This document shows, piece by piece, positions 1-8,213 of a stretch of 64,000 nt of DNA. The notes under the pieces were generated by a model. That model was not told the DNA's origin, ran no database searches, and saw only the letters and a list, made by a program, of their open reading frames with translations. Position numbers and translations under genes: made by a program. The stretch lies in assembly GCF_900109685.1 (NCBI RefSeq), contig NZ_FOBB01000003.1, positions 1-64,000 of the forward strand, read 5' to 3'. The DNA comes from Chitinophaga rupis. GTDB taxonomy: Bacteria; Bacteroidota; Bacteroidia; Chitinophagales; Chitinophagaceae. Every line of letters begins with the position of its first letter. The first letter of the stretch is position 1.

Positions 1-273
1 TTCCTTTAATTGTTTTTCCTTATCTGTATTGGAGGCTCCTGCTTTTAGGTCCGGTGAGCCAACTGCTGGAGCATTTTTAACTACTGGCAGCTGATCCTGG
101 CTGTAATGCCTTTCGTACCAGGACACCATACTCCTAACGACCTCTCTGTTTTTAAGGCCGTACTTCTTTGCCAACTCCCCATAGCTTTGATCTGTCGATA
201 GATATTCCCGGGCAACGCTGATTTTCAAGGTCTCGGCGTAGATAGGAGGTGGTCCTAATGATTTTCCTTTCAT
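1..273 (-). CDS. Transposase-like HTH protein (orfA type), partial
   Basis: About 91 residues are visible from an ATG at 273; the C-terminus lies beyond the left edge of the window. The N-terminus reads MKGKSLGPPPIYAETLKISV, and residues around 28-50 (LSTDQSYGELAKKYGLKNRE) look like the helix-turn-helix that binds the ends of IS3-type elements, where orfA carries the DNA-binding part and orfB the DDE nuclease. The remaining visible part is polar and low in complexity. No inverted terminal repeat or orfB can be seen because the element would continue to the left. The assignment to an insertion sequence is family-level inference; a stand-alone DNA-binding protein is the main alternative. Confidence 0.6.
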   Translation of the reverse strand, partial: MKGKSLGPPPIYAETLKISVAREYLSTDQSYGELAKKYGLKNREVVRSMVSWYERHYSQDQLPVVKNAPAVGSPDLKAGASNTDKEKQLKE

Positions 274-382
274 GTTAGTAATTTAATTAATCCTTAATTA
301 ACCCCCAACATGTAAAGTCAATTCTGAATCAATACAGATCCATCACCAGCAGGCAGCCAGGAGATCAGCTCTTTATGCAGCA

Positions 383-1012
383 TCAGGAGGCACCCTTTTC
401 AGTTAATGCCGGCATTCTGCGCAGCTCCATCTTCAGCCATTCTATGGCCTGGTTCTGTAAAGTGTTACCGGCCTGGCCCTGCATGAGCTTTAGCCCCAGC
501 TTTTTACCCGCATGTTCAAACAGGGGCTTATCGCTGGTAATGCGCCATAAAACATGCGGTTTGGTGCAGATCAGGAACTGGCAGTCCCAGGTAAGATAAA
601 ACGGCTGATAGGCGTGGTTGGCAAGGGCGCCGGAGCTATCCGGTTCCTGGGGCAGATCTTCTTTCTTTTGCAGGGGCTCTGCAAATAACCAGTACCAGAT
701 ATTCTGCAGCTCATGAATGTATTCCACCACCCGCACCTTGTCGTACCCTGTGAATTGCAGTATATAGCGGTTATTGGCAGCAGCTTTCAGGAAAACGGGC
801 AGGCCATGGTGTACTTTGGTCCAGTTATTAAAATCCTGGGGCCGTACCAGGTTAAAACCCAGCTTGCTCAGGCGGGGAGCCTGTAAGCGTAAAGGTTGCA
901 GCTGATCACACAATGCCGTCAGTATAGGATAGTGATGTTCTGAGATCCTGATCACCTCCTTTCCCAGGGCAAAATAATTGCCCATTCTAACCTCCTCTAA
1001 TTCAACTGGCAT
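383..1012 (-). CDS. Small Bacteroidota protein of the HQLQN-type family, function unknown
   Basis: 209 residues, no signal peptide or membrane segment. Two stretches resemble a family that recurs, unnamed, in Bacteroidota genomes and their phages: an N-terminal RMGNYFALGKEVIRI (family form: LRIGNYV...) and a central VVEYIHELQNIWYWLFAEPL (family form: KYVHQLQNLYFALTGEEL). The C-terminal 80 residues, from about 130, do not resemble anything I recognise. The start at 1012 is kept because the family usually has 6-9 residues before the RIGN motif. It stands alone, between the insertion-sequence-like gene and a TonB receptor with its own terminator, so context gives no function. The family resemblance is from memory of motifs and was not searched. 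Confidence 0.65.
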   Translation of the reverse strand: MPVELEEVRMGNYFALGKEVIRISEHHYPILTALCDQLQPLRLQAPRLSKLGFNLVRPQDFNNWTKVHHGLPVFLKAAANNRYILQFTGYDKVRVVEYIHELQNIWYWLFAEPLQKKEDLPQEPDSSGALANHAYQPFYLTWDCQFLICTKPHVLWRITSDKPLFEHAGKKLGLKLMQGQAGNTLQNQAIEWLKMELRRMPALTEKGAS

Positions 1013-1112
1013 AGCCCTTCTTTTTCTGTAAAGCTAATATTTTTAGCAAAAAACTAAAAAATATAGTTTCAAGGTATGATGGGCGCTGCTCCAGCGGAGC
1101 TTAAACAAATAA

Positions 1113-1149
1113 AAAACGGGAAGCTTTTGAAGGCTTCCCGTTTTGGTGG
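1113..1149 (-). terminator. Bidirectional rho-independent terminator
   Basis: A 12-bp perfect stem (aaaacgggaagc / gcttcccgtttt) with a short ttttgaag-type loop sits 30 bases beyond the stop of the Oar-like receptor gene. With an A-run on one side and a T-run on the other it can end transcription from either direction. Confidence 0.8.
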
Positions 1150-1180
1150 ATGAAGCGTGTTCATCCTTTATTCAGCATTA

Positions 1181-4100
1181 TCAGAATCCATATCTTACAC
1201 CTATCTGTACCTGGTAAGGATTACCACTTAAAGCAGAAACACCTGCATTGGTATTAACCGCATACTTGTAGGTATTTGTAGTGGCATCAAAGCTCTTGAT
1301 CGTGTATAAGCTGGTTGCGCCAACATTATGGTTTACACCCCAGTCCCTGTTCAGCGCATTAGCCACGTTAAACATGTCCATAGATACCTCCAGGTATTGT
1401 TTTCTGAAGGTCTTTATCTTTTTTGCCAGCCTTATATCAAACACACCATAGAAAGGATTTACGCCGCCATTCCGCTCAGCTATCTTGCCAAAGCTTTTCC
1501 GGATATAATCTTTTGTGCCCTTTTCTACAGTGGGATTTGCCAGAATAGCATTTATACCATCCTTCAGGTATTGCGGCGTACTGGCGGAATTGGGATCGTA
1601 TACATAAGCCAGGTCGTTAGTGGCAACAAAGTCGCCGTTCACATTCCCGTTAACTACCAGGGAATAACGGGTGCCGCCAATGCCGGAGAAACGAACACCG
1701 GCGCTGATACCCCAGAAGGTAGGCGCTGTTCCGTAAACCACTATCTTATTTCTGAACTGGTTATCGGAATAGGTTGTTTTGCTCAGATCGCGCGGATCGT
1801 CTTTTATGTACTGTACCAGCGTTGCGGTATTTGCTACGTTACCGTTATAGGAAGTATTGTCCTTGGTCTGGTTCCAGGTGTAGGAAAAAGCAATTTCCCC
1901 ATCTCTGAAATAACGATAGCTACCGTCTACTACAAATGCCATCTGGTTTACCTTTCCGGTGCTTACCAGCTCCAGCACACGGCCTACCTGTGTTGTTTTA
2001 CGGCTCTGGGTCCAGTCGGCAGAACCATTTATAGTATTGATAGTAGATGCGGGTACATATACCCCGCGGTTATCTTCTGCAGCAATACGGAAGTAAGGCT
2101 GCTCCACCATGTTACGGTCTACATACGTGTAATTGTTACGGCCAAAGGTCAGGTAACCGTTCACACTCATCCTGAAGTTTTCATTAAAGAAATGCGAATA
2201 GGACGCGTTAGCCTTATAAACGGTAGGTACTTTAGCATCTTTACCATTCATATTGATGGTGGCCAGTTTTGGAATATTGGGATTATTCAGCAGATCCATA
2301 CCGGGGGCAGATGCAGGATCCTTACGGTAGGATACAAAATTCGGGCTGGGCACCATTGCGCCGGTAAGATCAACGCCAACGATATGTGAGCCATCGAACA
2401 GCATATTGTTGATCATGGAATAAGGGTTCAGCGCAGAGCCTAAGATACCACCACCTACTCTGATGATATCACGTTTGTTCTGTCCTACATCCCAGGTGGC
2501 CTGGATACGGGGCTGTACCTGCAAAGTCCTCAGCTTATTAGCGGTATTTAGACCAAGTGTATTGAACACGGTTTCGTTATAGTTCGCCTGGTTCAGGTAT
2601 GCGGTATAATCCACCCGTACACCGGCAGTGATATCAAAGCCGGGGAACAGGCTGGTTTGCATTTGCGCATAGATATTCGGCGCCAGGATATTAAACTTGA
2701 CGTTATGATCATCTGTTAAATAAATATCCCTTGCAAAACGGTAAGGCGTAAGGTTATCAAAATTATTCAGGCCGGTAAAATAAAAGCGGCCATTGGTTTC
2801 GCTTCCGTAAATGGAATTCTGATTGGTAAACGTAACGCCACCTCCAAAGGTAAAGCGGGTCTTATCTGTATTCCAGTATACATTATCTATCAGCTGTACC
2901 AGGTTATTATTGAAATAGTCGCCACCATAACGCTGACCGCCTAACTGAATGGCAGTGGTTACCGTTGAGCTGTCGCTGGCCTTGGATTGAATATTCTGTA
3001 CAATGGCCCTGGGAATGTTAGCTGCCGGCAGCTGATCGTTGGCAAACAATTTATTGTATTCCCAATAGTGCTGCAGTTTCAGCTCATTGGTCAGGTTAGA
3101 GCTGATGGAAGTACGCAGGGAGGCGATCAAACTATTGTTTAAGCTTTTGCGGGAGCTGTACACCTCATAGATGTTAATAGCAGTATTATCCCCATCTGAC
3201 TGGTTATCCATATCATAAATAAAGTTGTCCCTGACAGTCAGCAGGTTCTTCTGGTTTAACTGCCAGTCGATCCTTCCGAAAACAGCATGGGTATTTTTCT
3301 TTTTATCAAACTGGCCAAACTGGGGGGTGGCGGCAACGCCATATTTGGCCCTTGCAATAGTCAGGAACTGATCCAGCGTAGCCTGCGTTACATTAAATCT
3401 TTTTTCATCGGCCGCTGACTGGATGTTGGCTATATATAAAGGATGAGAATCTTCCTGGTGATCCCAGGCAAAAAAGAAATGCGCTTTATCTTTAATAATA
3501 GGCCCACCTATTGAGAAGCCATACTGATAGGTAGAAAAGGGCTGATTACGTTTCTGTCCGTTCAGGCCGTACTGGCTGGATAGCCAATCCGTACGCAGAA
3601 AGGTAAAGGCGCTTCCTGTTAACGTGTTGGTACCTGATTTGGTAACCGTACTTACAGTACCGCCGCCTGCATTCCCATACGTAACATCATATTGGTTGGT
3701 AACCACCTGAAACTCGCGCACAGCTTCCATAGTAATGGAGTAAGCCCCGGTAGGCTGCCCGCCGGAAATGGTACCCCTGGCCGCCATACCGTCAATGGTA
3801 AAGTTGGTGGCGGATGCCAGCTGCCCGGATAAGTTGGTGCCGCTGCTTAAAGGAGAAAGATCCATGAGCGAGGTAAAATTACGGCCGTTCACCGGCAGCT
3901 TTGCTATATCCCTTGCCGTTACAGCAGTGGATGCACCTATATTTTCAATCTTATTTTTAAGGGATCCTGCGGTAACAACAACGGCCTGCAGGTCGGTCAG
4001 TTTCTCCGCCATGCTGAAAGTAACCTTCAGCAGATCGCCCTGGTTCAATGCATAACCGGTTTGTTTCTGGGACACCATTCCCATTGCTTCCACCGTAATG

Positions 4101-4339
4101 GAATAGGGAGCGCCCAATGGCAGCTCTTTCAAAAAAAACTCACCTTTATCATTGGATACAGCTCTTGTCTGAAATCCTGTTGACTCATTTTTTACCAGTA
4201 TGAATGCACCTGGTAATGGTGTGTTGTTTGTTCCGCTTACTTTACCGGAAATGCCTGCCAGGTTGGTTTGTGCTATTGAATAAATAGCAAACAGACACAG
4301 AATAATACTAAAGAATGATCCTCTTAAAAGATTCATCAT
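1181..4339 (-). CDS. Oar-like TonB-dependent outer-membrane receptor
   Basis: 1052 residues from the ATG at 4339. The open frame extends 11 codons upstream only through a TTG, and the ATG gives a clean signal peptide (MMNLLRGSFFSIILCLFAIY, ending ...IAQ). Order of domains: carboxypeptidase-regulatory-like domain at about 25-105 (SGKVSGTNNTPLPGAFILVK), plug domain at about 115-240 (ending VTYGNAGGGTVSTVTKSGTN, the Oar hallmark), then a long beta-barrel finishing with an aromatic last residue (GVRYGF). Oar-type receptors are TonB-energised gates in the outer membrane for large substrates; the substrate here cannot be told. No SusD-like lipoprotein follows. The gene is monocistronic, with a terminator at 1113-1149. 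Confidence 0.9.
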   Translation of the reverse strand: MMNLLRGSFFSIILCLFAIYSIAQTNLAGISGKVSGTNNTPLPGAFILVKNESTGFQTRAVSNDKGEFFLKELPLGAPYSITVEAMGMVSQKQTGYALNQGDLLKVTFSMAEKLTDLQAVVVTAGSLKNKIENIGASTAVTARDIAKLPVNGRNFTSLMDLSPLSSGTNLSGQLASATNFTIDGMAARGTISGGQPTGAYSITMEAVREFQVVTNQYDVTYGNAGGGTVSTVTKSGTNTLTGSAFTFLRTDWLSSQYGLNGQKRNQPFSTYQYGFSIGGPIIKDKAHFFFAWDHQEDSHPLYIANIQSAADEKRFNVTQATLDQFLTIARAKYGVAATPQFGQFDKKKNTHAVFGRIDWQLNQKNLLTVRDNFIYDMDNQSDGDNTAINIYEVYSSRKSLNNSLIASLRTSISSNLTNELKLQHYWEYNKLFANDQLPAANIPRAIVQNIQSKASDSSTVTTAIQLGGQRYGGDYFNNNLVQLIDNVYWNTDKTRFTFGGGVTFTNQNSIYGSETNGRFYFTGLNNFDNLTPYRFARDIYLTDDHNVKFNILAPNIYAQMQTSLFPGFDITAGVRVDYTAYLNQANYNETVFNTLGLNTANKLRTLQVQPRIQATWDVGQNKRDIIRVGGGILGSALNPYSMINNMLFDGSHIVGVDLTGAMVPSPNFVSYRKDPASAPGMDLLNNPNIPKLATINMNGKDAKVPTVYKANASYSHFFNENFRMSVNGYLTFGRNNYTYVDRNMVEQPYFRIAAEDNRGVYVPASTINTINGSADWTQSRKTTQVGRVLELVSTGKVNQMAFVVDGSYRYFRDGEIAFSYTWNQTKDNTSYNGNVANTATLVQYIKDDPRDLSKTTYSDNQFRNKIVVYGTAPTFWGISAGVRFSGIGGTRYSLVVNGNVNGDFVATNDLAYVYDPNSASTPQYLKDGINAILANPTVEKGTKDYIRKSFGKIAERNGGVNPFYGVFDIRLAKKIKTFRKQYLEVSMDMFNVANALNRDWGVNHNVGATSLYTIKSFDATTNTYKYAVNTNAGVSALSGNPYQVQIGVRYGF

Positions 4340-4448
4340 GACGGTTTTAAATTTGCATTTAGGAAGGTGCAAATATTAAAACCGTATGTTAAGGCCGCTT
4401 TAACAAAGTATTAACGTTGTATAAAGGATTTGCTACTGGAATGAGTAT

Positions 4449-6830
4449 TTACTCCGCCCGCAAACTATTTACCGGGTTAGCAATGGCTGCTTTTATTGTT
4501 TGGAAAATCACAGTCAGTAAAGTTATAAGAATGATGGAGGCTCCTGTTACGATGAACAGGACCCCATTTATGGTGATATGATAGGCAAAGTTCTGCAGCC
4601 ATTGATCAGCAGCCCACCAGGATATAGGTATAGCTATTAAAAATGCCAGCAGCACCAGCTTGAAGAAGTCTGCTGATAACATTGTTGCAATATTAAGAAC
4701 AGAGGCACCGATCACCTTGCGGATGCCAATTTCCTTTTGCCGTTTTTGAGCAGAGAAGGCAACCAAACCAAACAAACCAAGACATGAAATAACAATAGCA
4801 ATTCCTGCGAAGTAGCGTGATAGTATGGCAACCCGTTCCTCAGAGGCGTATAACACGTGATAATCATTATTCAGGGTGCTATACTCAAAAGGAAGTCCCG
4901 GGTTAAATTTATTATATACCCGCCCGATCCGGGTGAGCGTTTCTTTTTCAGCTCCTGCTTTGACCTTAACAAGAATATTGCCGGCACCCGTTTGATAGCT
5001 TAAAAAGAAAGGGCCCAGCTTTTTGTGCAACGATTCAAAATGAAAGTCTTTTACCACGCCAATGATATGCTTCTCATTTCCCCAGAGCTTTACGGTTTGG
5101 CCTACAGGATTCTTCAGCTTCATAGCGGCAATGGCTGTTTCATTAAAAATAACGCCGGTACTGTCGGAACTGATTTTCCTGGAAAACATACGCCCTTCTT
5201 TCATGCTCAAACCAATGGTTTCCATCAGATCATAATCAACATACAGGCCGCTAAATTCAATACGTCCTGTTTTCCCCGGCCAGTCTATACCGCCACCGCC
5301 GCTGTGATTGCCCAGCATATCCCCCTCTACATCCGATGCATTTATAACACCCGGTGTATTTTTAAGCTCCGAAAGAAAGGAAGAGAGATCCTCCTGGATC
5401 TTTCCCTCATTTGTAATACGGATGATATTATCTTTATTATACCCCAGATTTTTAGTTTGTATGAGCTTCATTTGCCAATAAACAACCAGCACCGATACGA
5501 TCAGCACAACAGAAATAGTGAATTGGAACACCACTAATCCTTTTCTTATCCAGGATTCACCTGCAGCGGTATTTGATCCGCCTTTTAATACCCTTAAAGG
5601 TTTGAAGCCGGAGAGGTACAAAGCAGGATAGCTGCCTGCTATAAAACCGGTAGCCAGGGTAATGCCTGTAAGCGAAAGAATAAAGCTGGCATCGAAATGC
5701 AGGGTAAGATCCTTTCCTGTAATGCCTTTAAATGCAGGTAAGGAAATAATAACCAGCAGCAGGGCTATGACAAGTGATAAAAGAGCCATCAGTGCAGATT
5801 CACCCAGGTACTGGAGAATAAGGGATCTCCGGCTGGCGCCAACCACTTTTTTTATTCCCACTTCTTTTAATCTTTGAGAAGCTTTGGCAGTGGAAAGGTT
5901 CATAAAATTAATACAAGCTATGATCAGTATAAAAAAGGCTATGATGGAAAATAGCTTTACATATTCTATTCTGCCGCCTGAGACCTTACCATTTTCATAA
6001 TGGTTATATAAATATTTACCGGAATAATGCTGGAGAAATAAAGTGCCATCCGATTCAGCACCATTTTTTGACCTAATAAAATCCTTTATCTTTTTATCGA
6101 CCTGCTGCGGATCGATCCCTTTTTTCAGGACAACATAAGTGGATGGATCGCTGCTATACCAGTTTATATCCTGCCGGGTGGTTGCAACATATAATGGATG
6201 GCTGAACAAAATATCAAACTGAAGGGTTGAGTTGGAAGGGGGTGCTTCAAAAATACCGGAAACCATATATGTTCCATTTACAGGATCTCCTTTACCCCTG
6301 TACCAGGTTATTGTTTTACCTGTTATATTCCTGAAGTCATGAAATAATTTTATTGCTATATCTTTTGATAAAAGCACATCAGACTTGTTTGAAAAAGCCT
6401 GCTCTTTATTTCCTTCAATGAGATGATAGGAAAAAATATTGAAAAAATTGCCGGTTACAAACAGGCCTCTTGCTTTGATGCCCGTGTTACTTACAGAAAG
6501 TAATCCTTTAGGGTTCTCCGTTTCATCAGGCGACTGTGTCATTGCTACGTCTTCGATTCCGGGTACTTCCTCCTTCAGTGCTTCAGCTAAAAGGTCTGGT
6601 GTATGTTCAGTGGTCATAATACCGCCATCGGCCAGCGGTACGTTTTGCATTACCTGGTAAAGGCGGCTATCTTTCTCATGAAAATTATCGACCTGTAATT
6701 CATCATTGACCCACAAATAGATCAGCACAGCACAAGCCAGGCCCGTAGAAAGTCCTAATAGATTAAGGAAACTGAACTGACGGTCTTTTACAAGGTTGCG
6801 CCAAATGAGTTTGAAGTAAATTTTAGACAT
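4449..6830 (-). CDS. ABC-type permease with MacB periplasmic and two FtsX domains
   Basis: 793 residues. It begins with a short cytoplasmic stretch (MSKIYFKLIWRNLVKDRQFS) and a first membrane helix at about 21-41. A MacB_PCD-like periplasmic domain follows (about 45-270), then an FtsX domain with helices near 290-420 and the coupling motif ASQRLKEVGIKKVVGASRRS. A second periplasmic domain follows, then a second FtsX domain with SAQKRQKEIGIRKVIGASVL near residue 700. This eight-helix type is abundant in Chitinophagaceae and belongs with a MacB-like ATPase that moves peptides or lipoproteins or acts mechanically on the envelope. No ATPase gene is adjacent, so its partner must lie elsewhere. The ends (NPVNSLRAE) are typical for the family. 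Confidence 0.9.
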   Translation of the reverse strand: MSKIYFKLIWRNLVKDRQFSFLNLLGLSTGLACAVLIYLWVNDELQVDNFHEKDSRLYQVMQNVPLADGGIMTTEHTPDLLAEALKEEVPGIEDVAMTQSPDETENPKGLLSVSNTGIKARGLFVTGNFFNIFSYHLIEGNKEQAFSNKSDVLLSKDIAIKLFHDFRNITGKTITWYRGKGDPVNGTYMVSGIFEAPPSNSTLQFDILFSHPLYVATTRQDINWYSSDPSTYVVLKKGIDPQQVDKKIKDFIRSKNGAESDGTLFLQHYSGKYLYNHYENGKVSGGRIEYVKLFSIIAFFILIIACINFMNLSTAKASQRLKEVGIKKVVGASRRSLILQYLGESALMALLSLVIALLLVIISLPAFKGITGKDLTLHFDASFILSLTGITLATGFIAGSYPALYLSGFKPLRVLKGGSNTAAGESWIRKGLVVFQFTISVVLIVSVLVVYWQMKLIQTKNLGYNKDNIIRITNEGKIQEDLSSFLSELKNTPGVINASDVEGDMLGNHSGGGGIDWPGKTGRIEFSGLYVDYDLMETIGLSMKEGRMFSRKISSDSTGVIFNETAIAAMKLKNPVGQTVKLWGNEKHIIGVVKDFHFESLHKKLGPFFLSYQTGAGNILVKVKAGAEKETLTRIGRVYNKFNPGLPFEYSTLNNDYHVLYASEERVAILSRYFAGIAIVISCLGLFGLVAFSAQKRQKEIGIRKVIGASVLNIATMLSADFFKLVLLAFLIAIPISWWAADQWLQNFAYHITINGVLFIVTGASIILITLLTVIFQTIKAAIANPVNSLRAE

Positions 6831-7090
6831 AAGGAGCTCTTTTTCTTATGGACTAAGACTGTTGTTGGAACGAGACCTGTTCCGGGTAGTTTTTACATGC
6901 AAAACAATGAGGGGGCAAGGATGATGCCGGTTCCTATAGTAATTGATTATGAATTGGTTGTATAGAATTATCCTTCTTAACTGTCCGAATATGCACATTA
7001 AGTGTGCATTTTTAAGTAAGCCGGATCTATCTGCCATTGCCCATACCCTTTGGTGAGGTAAGCCAATTTTCGCGCGCAATACAGTGAAAT
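6831..7090. other. Gene-free stretch upstream of the permease gene
   Basis: No convincing gene: a 77-codon minus-strand frame here has no domain-like or family-like content. The region should hold the permease promoter. The only structured site I see is the palindrome at 6991-7009, listed separately. Confidence 0.5.
6991..7009. promoter_or_regulatory. Palindrome atgcaca-ttaag-tgtgcat
   Basis: A perfect 7-bp inverted repeat with a 5-base centre, about 160 bases before the permease start codon. On the plus strand it is followed by five T residues, but no plus-strand gene precedes it, so an operator for the permease promoter is at least as likely as a terminator. Confidence 0.35.
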
Positions 7091-7123
7091 AAAAGAAAAA
7101 GGGCCTCTGTTACCAGAAGCCCT
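7091..7123 (-). terminator. Terminator after tRNA-His
   Basis: Read on the minus strand, the stem agggcttctg / cagaggccct closes a gtaa tetraloop and is followed by a T-rich run (complement of aaaagaaaaa at 7091-7100), 12 bases past the tRNA end. Confidence 0.8.
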
Positions 7124-7134
7124 CTCAAATTTCG

Positions 7135-7209
7135 GGTGGATGATGGGGTTCGAACCCACGACCCCTAGAACCACAATCTAGTGCTCTAACCAGCTGAGCT
7201 ACAACCACC
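7135..7209 (-). tRNA. tRNA-His (GTG)
   Basis: Cloverleaf read on the minus strand. The anticodon stem ctaga/tctag holds the loop TTGTGGT, giving anticodon GTG. The T-loop TTCGAAC is present. The extra 5' G (7209) opposite C73 (7135) is the identity element of tRNA-His. CCA is not encoded. The acceptor stem has one T-T mismatch (position 5 against 68, bases 7204 and 7140). Confidence 0.95.
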
Positions 7210-7362
7210 GTTTCATTTTGCGGACTGCAAAGATAAGTGAAATCATTCTCAATTTCCAAATAGCTGCCTAAAAAAATTCTATCCTGCCAGTCCACCTTAA
7301 CAATCCGCCGCTATTTGCTCATTTTTCCCTTTCTTTGCGCTCTTTAAAACTGTGAGTTTACA

Positions 7363-7950
7363 ATGTCTATCTACCTGATTCCGTTCATCTCCGCTTTCAT
7401 AGGATGGTTCACTAACTGGATCGCCATTAAAATGCTGTTCCATCCCCGGCAGCCTATGAACCTGGGTTTTATGACCCTGCAGGGCATCTTTCCCAAACGG
7501 CAGCAGCAGTTTGCCCAAAAGCTGGGCAAGCTGGTAGCAGATGAGCTGCTATCCTTTGAAGACATCCGCGAAAAGCTCACCGATCCCGAAAAGATCAAAA
7601 ATATTATCCCCCTGGTTGAAGATCACCTGGAACATTTCCTGCGTGTAAAACTGCCGGATGCTATGCCCGTGCTTTCCATGTTCATTGGCGACAGCACCAT
7701 TAAACAGATCAAGGATGTGCTGGTAAAAGAGCTGGATACCCTTTTCCCCATGATGATAGCCCAATACCTGGACAATGTAAAAGACGAGCTGGACCTGGAA
7801 CGTATTGTGACCGACAAGGTAGCTGCTTTTTCTTCTGATAAGCTGGAACAGATCCTGCAGGGAATTATGTCGCGCGAGTTCCGTTTCGTAGAGATCATTG
7901 GCGGTGTGCTGGGTTTCCTGATCGGGTTGCTGCAGCTGCTAATGGCGTAA
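7363..7950 (+). CDS. DUF445 family membrane protein
   Basis: 195 residues. It opens with a hydrophobic helix (MSIYLIPFISAFIGWFTNWI) followed by the DUF445 signature AIKMLFHPRQP and GIFPKRQQQFAQKLGKLVAD. A charged helical middle follows, then a second hydrophobic helix at the C-terminus (GGVLGFLIGLLQLLM). DUF445 proteins are short inner-membrane proteins of unknown role, with both ends in the membrane and the middle outside it. This is the shorter, single-repeat form. It is transcribed away from tRNA-His, and no operon partner is close. Confidence 0.85.
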   Translation: MSIYLIPFISAFIGWFTNWIAIKMLFHPRQPMNLGFMTLQGIFPKRQQQFAQKLGKLVADELLSFEDIREKLTDPEKIKNIIPLVEDHLEHFLRVKLPDAMPVLSMFIGDSTIKQIKDVLVKELDTLFPMMIAQYLDNVKDELDLERIVTDKVAAFSSDKLEQILQGIMSREFRFVEIIGGVLGFLIGLLQLLMA

Positions 7951-8134
7951 GCATATCAATACCGCGCATTACAGCGCTTATCCCTATTTAAATACTGCGG
8001 GATGGCTGCTTCCGGCAGCCCGGCACCAGCTGATTGTTAATTACTGTTAAGACCTTTTACCGCTGTTTTTATTGGTTTCCTCGGCTAAAATACCCCATTC
8101 GTCATATTAGGCAAAGCGGCATATAAATTACCAA

Positions 8135-8142
8135 TAATTTTG
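8135..8142 (+). promoter_or_regulatory. Bacteroidota -7 box TAATTTTG
   Basis: Perfect match to TAnnTTTG, 71 bases before the ATG at 8214. It argues against the in-frame ATG at 8142, which would overlap the promoter. No clear -33 TTG was found at the usual distance. Confidence 0.5.
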
Positions 8143-8213
8143 TGCCCGGCATCGAACCCAAATCACCTGTTAATATTTTCACACTACAATTAAGATCAAC
8201 GAATATAAGAGCG

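Noticed and set aside
1328..2389. 353-codon plus-strand open frame opposite the Oar-like receptor
   Set aside because: Fully antisense to a clear TonB receptor gene; its composition (Tyr/Ile/Val/Gly-rich, no family motif) is what the complement of that gene would give.
6831..6838. aaggag as a ribosome binding site for the permease gene
   Set aside because: It is on the plus strand, while the gene is on the minus strand, where the same bases read ctcctt.
6846..7079. 77-codon minus-strand frame before the permease gene
   Set aside because: No homology-like pattern, and it overlaps the region where the permease promoter and a palindrome lie.
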